A DNA stretch of 64,000 nucleotides. Origin: Cohnella sp. WQ 127256. GTDB lineage: Bacteria; Bacillota; Bacilli; Paenibacillales; Paenibacillaceae. A model generated the notes under the pieces. It was not told the origin of the DNA. It was given only the letters and a program-made list of their open reading frames with translations, and searched no databases. This document shows, in pieces, positions 63,158 to 64,000 of the stretch. Each line of letters begins with the position of its first letter. Within the stretch, counting starts at the first letter, position 1. Made by a program: the position numbers and the translations under genes. The stretch lies in contig NZ_JAMZCY010000006.1 in assembly GCF_024519285.1 (NCBI RefSeq), positions 1 through 64,000 of the forward strand. The letters are read 5' to 3'.

Positions 63158-64000
63158 TTGAAGTGTACAGTCATAACAAACGTAGTCATTTTTACAGTAG
63201 ATCGGACAGATACCCTGATTAGAAAGGGTACAGTAATCGTAAGGGACGGTCTGATTGCAGCCGTAGGCAAGAAGGAAGACATATCAATTCCCATTGATGC
63301 AGATGAAATTATAGATGGAAGAGGGCAGATGGCTCTGCTTCCGGGACTGATTGACTCACATAACCATTCCAGTCTAATGCGCGGTGTGGCAGAAGGTCTA
63401 AGGTTAGTGGATTGGCTGCCCGTTTATGATCTAGAGCATCGTGCATGTACGGAAGAGGATGCTTATCACGCTGCGAGGCTTAGTTATTTGGAATGTCTCA
63501 AGAATGGGACAACAACCATTATGGATATGTACCGTTTTATGCATCGAAGTGCTGAGGCGGCAGGAGAATTAGGAATTCGACTACACTTAGCACCTTATGC
63601 AGCAGATGTTCAGCCCTACGATTTCTTCGAAACCGCTAAGGCCAACGAGAAATTAATTAAGACGCATCATATGAGTCAGAACGGGAAAATTCGGGTTTGG
63701 ATGGGCTTAGAGAATTTGTTTTATTGCAGTGAGGACATGTATAAGGGCGCGATTAGAGCTCAGCAGGAATACGGGGTTGGCATTCATACGCATGGCTGCG
63801 AACAAGAGGAGGAAGAGCAGAATATCATCCGAACATTCGGCAAATCCTCTATTGATATGTTAGAGCAAAGAGGGATATTGGGCGAAAAAACGTTGCTTGC
63901 GCACTGTGTGTGGGTGAACGATGATGATATTAAAAAAATGGCTGCGACAGGTACGAACTTAGCCCATTGTGCGATTTCGGCAGCTAAGCTGGGTTGTGGG
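63158..64000 (+). CDS. Amidohydrolase (cytosine/guanine deaminase superfamily), partial
   Basis: The first 281 residues of a metal-dependent amidohydrolase; the gene runs off the window. The start is TTG with AGAGGTG 6 bases upstream. An N-terminal beta domain 'GTVIVRDGLIAAVGKKEDI' is followed by metal ligands 'LIDSHNHSSLMRGV' (H-x-H), 'GIHTHGCEQEEE' and 'LLAHCVWVNDDDI'. The pattern is that of the ATZ/TRZ, S-adenosylhomocysteine or guanine deaminase group. With the NCS1 permease in one operon, a heterocyclic base or related amine is the likely substrate. The last active-site residues lie outside the window. Confidence 0.9.
   Translation, partial: MKCTVITNVVIFTVDRTDTLIRKGTVIVRDGLIAAVGKKEDISIPIDADEIIDGRGQMALLPGLIDSHNHSSLMRGVAEGLRLVDWLPVYDLEHRACTEEDAYHAARLSYLECLKNGTTTIMDMYRFMHRSAEAAGELGIRLHLAPYAADVQPYDFFETAKANEKLIKTHHMSQNGKIRVWMGLENLFYCSEDMYKGAIRAQQEYGVGIHTHGCEQEEEEQNIIRTFGKSSIDMLEQRGILGEKTLLAHCVWVNDDDIKKMAATGTNLAHCAISAAKLGCG

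Overview
The window looks like a chromosomal segment near the replication origin of an endospore-forming Firmicute of the Paenibacillaceae (Paenibacillus/Cohnella type). The 3' end of a 23S rRNA gene is followed by guaB, dacA, pdxS, pdxT, serS and tRNA-Ser, and tadA lies further on. This matches the order near oriC in Bacillus (rrn - guaB - dacA - pdxST - serS - tRNA-Ser ... tadA). An SspP-type spore protein, a Spo0E-like phosphatase, S-layer-homology (SLH) proteins, strong AGGAGG-like ribosome sites and frequent TTG/GTG starts agree with this. No IS element or CRISPR array was seen.

Layout. 0-9 kb: housekeeping core (rRNA end, DUF4015 lipoprotein, guaB, dacA, PLP synthase, serS, tRNA-Ser with a partial copy of its 3' end, small spore genes). 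9-14 kb: YitT membrane protein, lipoprotein, SLH-anchored S9 peptidase. 14.2-17.4 kb: a small decayed genomic island at tRNA-Arg, bounded by the tRNA and a partial copy of its 3' end, holding a broken integrase, a Vat-type acetyltransferase and a MORN-repeat membrane protein. 17.4-17.9 kb: a two-gene operon behind two perfect LexA (SOS) boxes. 18-26 kb: serine hydrolase, LacI regulator, and a two-component system with an FtsX-type ABC transporter. 26-29 kb: Spo0E-like protein, tadA, a cluster of DnaA-box-like sites, motAB.

29.3-36.9 kb is the most striking region. A cobalamin riboswitch with a downstream terminator precedes a large secreted protein that reads as a bacterial transcobalamin: alpha/alpha repeat domain, two DUF4430 (transcobalamin C-terminal-like) domains and three SLH repeats. 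It is followed by a DUF4430 lipoprotein and a complete ECF transporter (T subunit, double ATPase, S subunit) in overlapping frames, then a pterin carbinolamine dehydratase. I infer a surface-to-membrane vitamin B12 capture and uptake chain.

37-50 kb: ABC exporter, small membrane proteins, MFS transporter, sulfurtransferase, an AraC-regulated sugar isomerase/phosphatase pair, a patch of pseudogene debris (SLH protein and histidine kinase tails), and a signal-peptide-bearing Hcp-like protein resembling the type VI secretion tube, next to an ABC-F ATPase. 50-57 kb: a prolyl-4-hydroxylase-like enzyme, then a MarR regulator with a palindromic operator upstream of a five-gene Opp/Dpp peptide or nickel transporter. 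57-64 kb: oxidoreductases with HxlR and TetR regulators, then a TrmB regulator divergent from an NCS1 permease and an amidohydrolase that runs off the end, probably a nucleobase or N-heterocycle uptake and deamination unit with a clear operator over its promoter.
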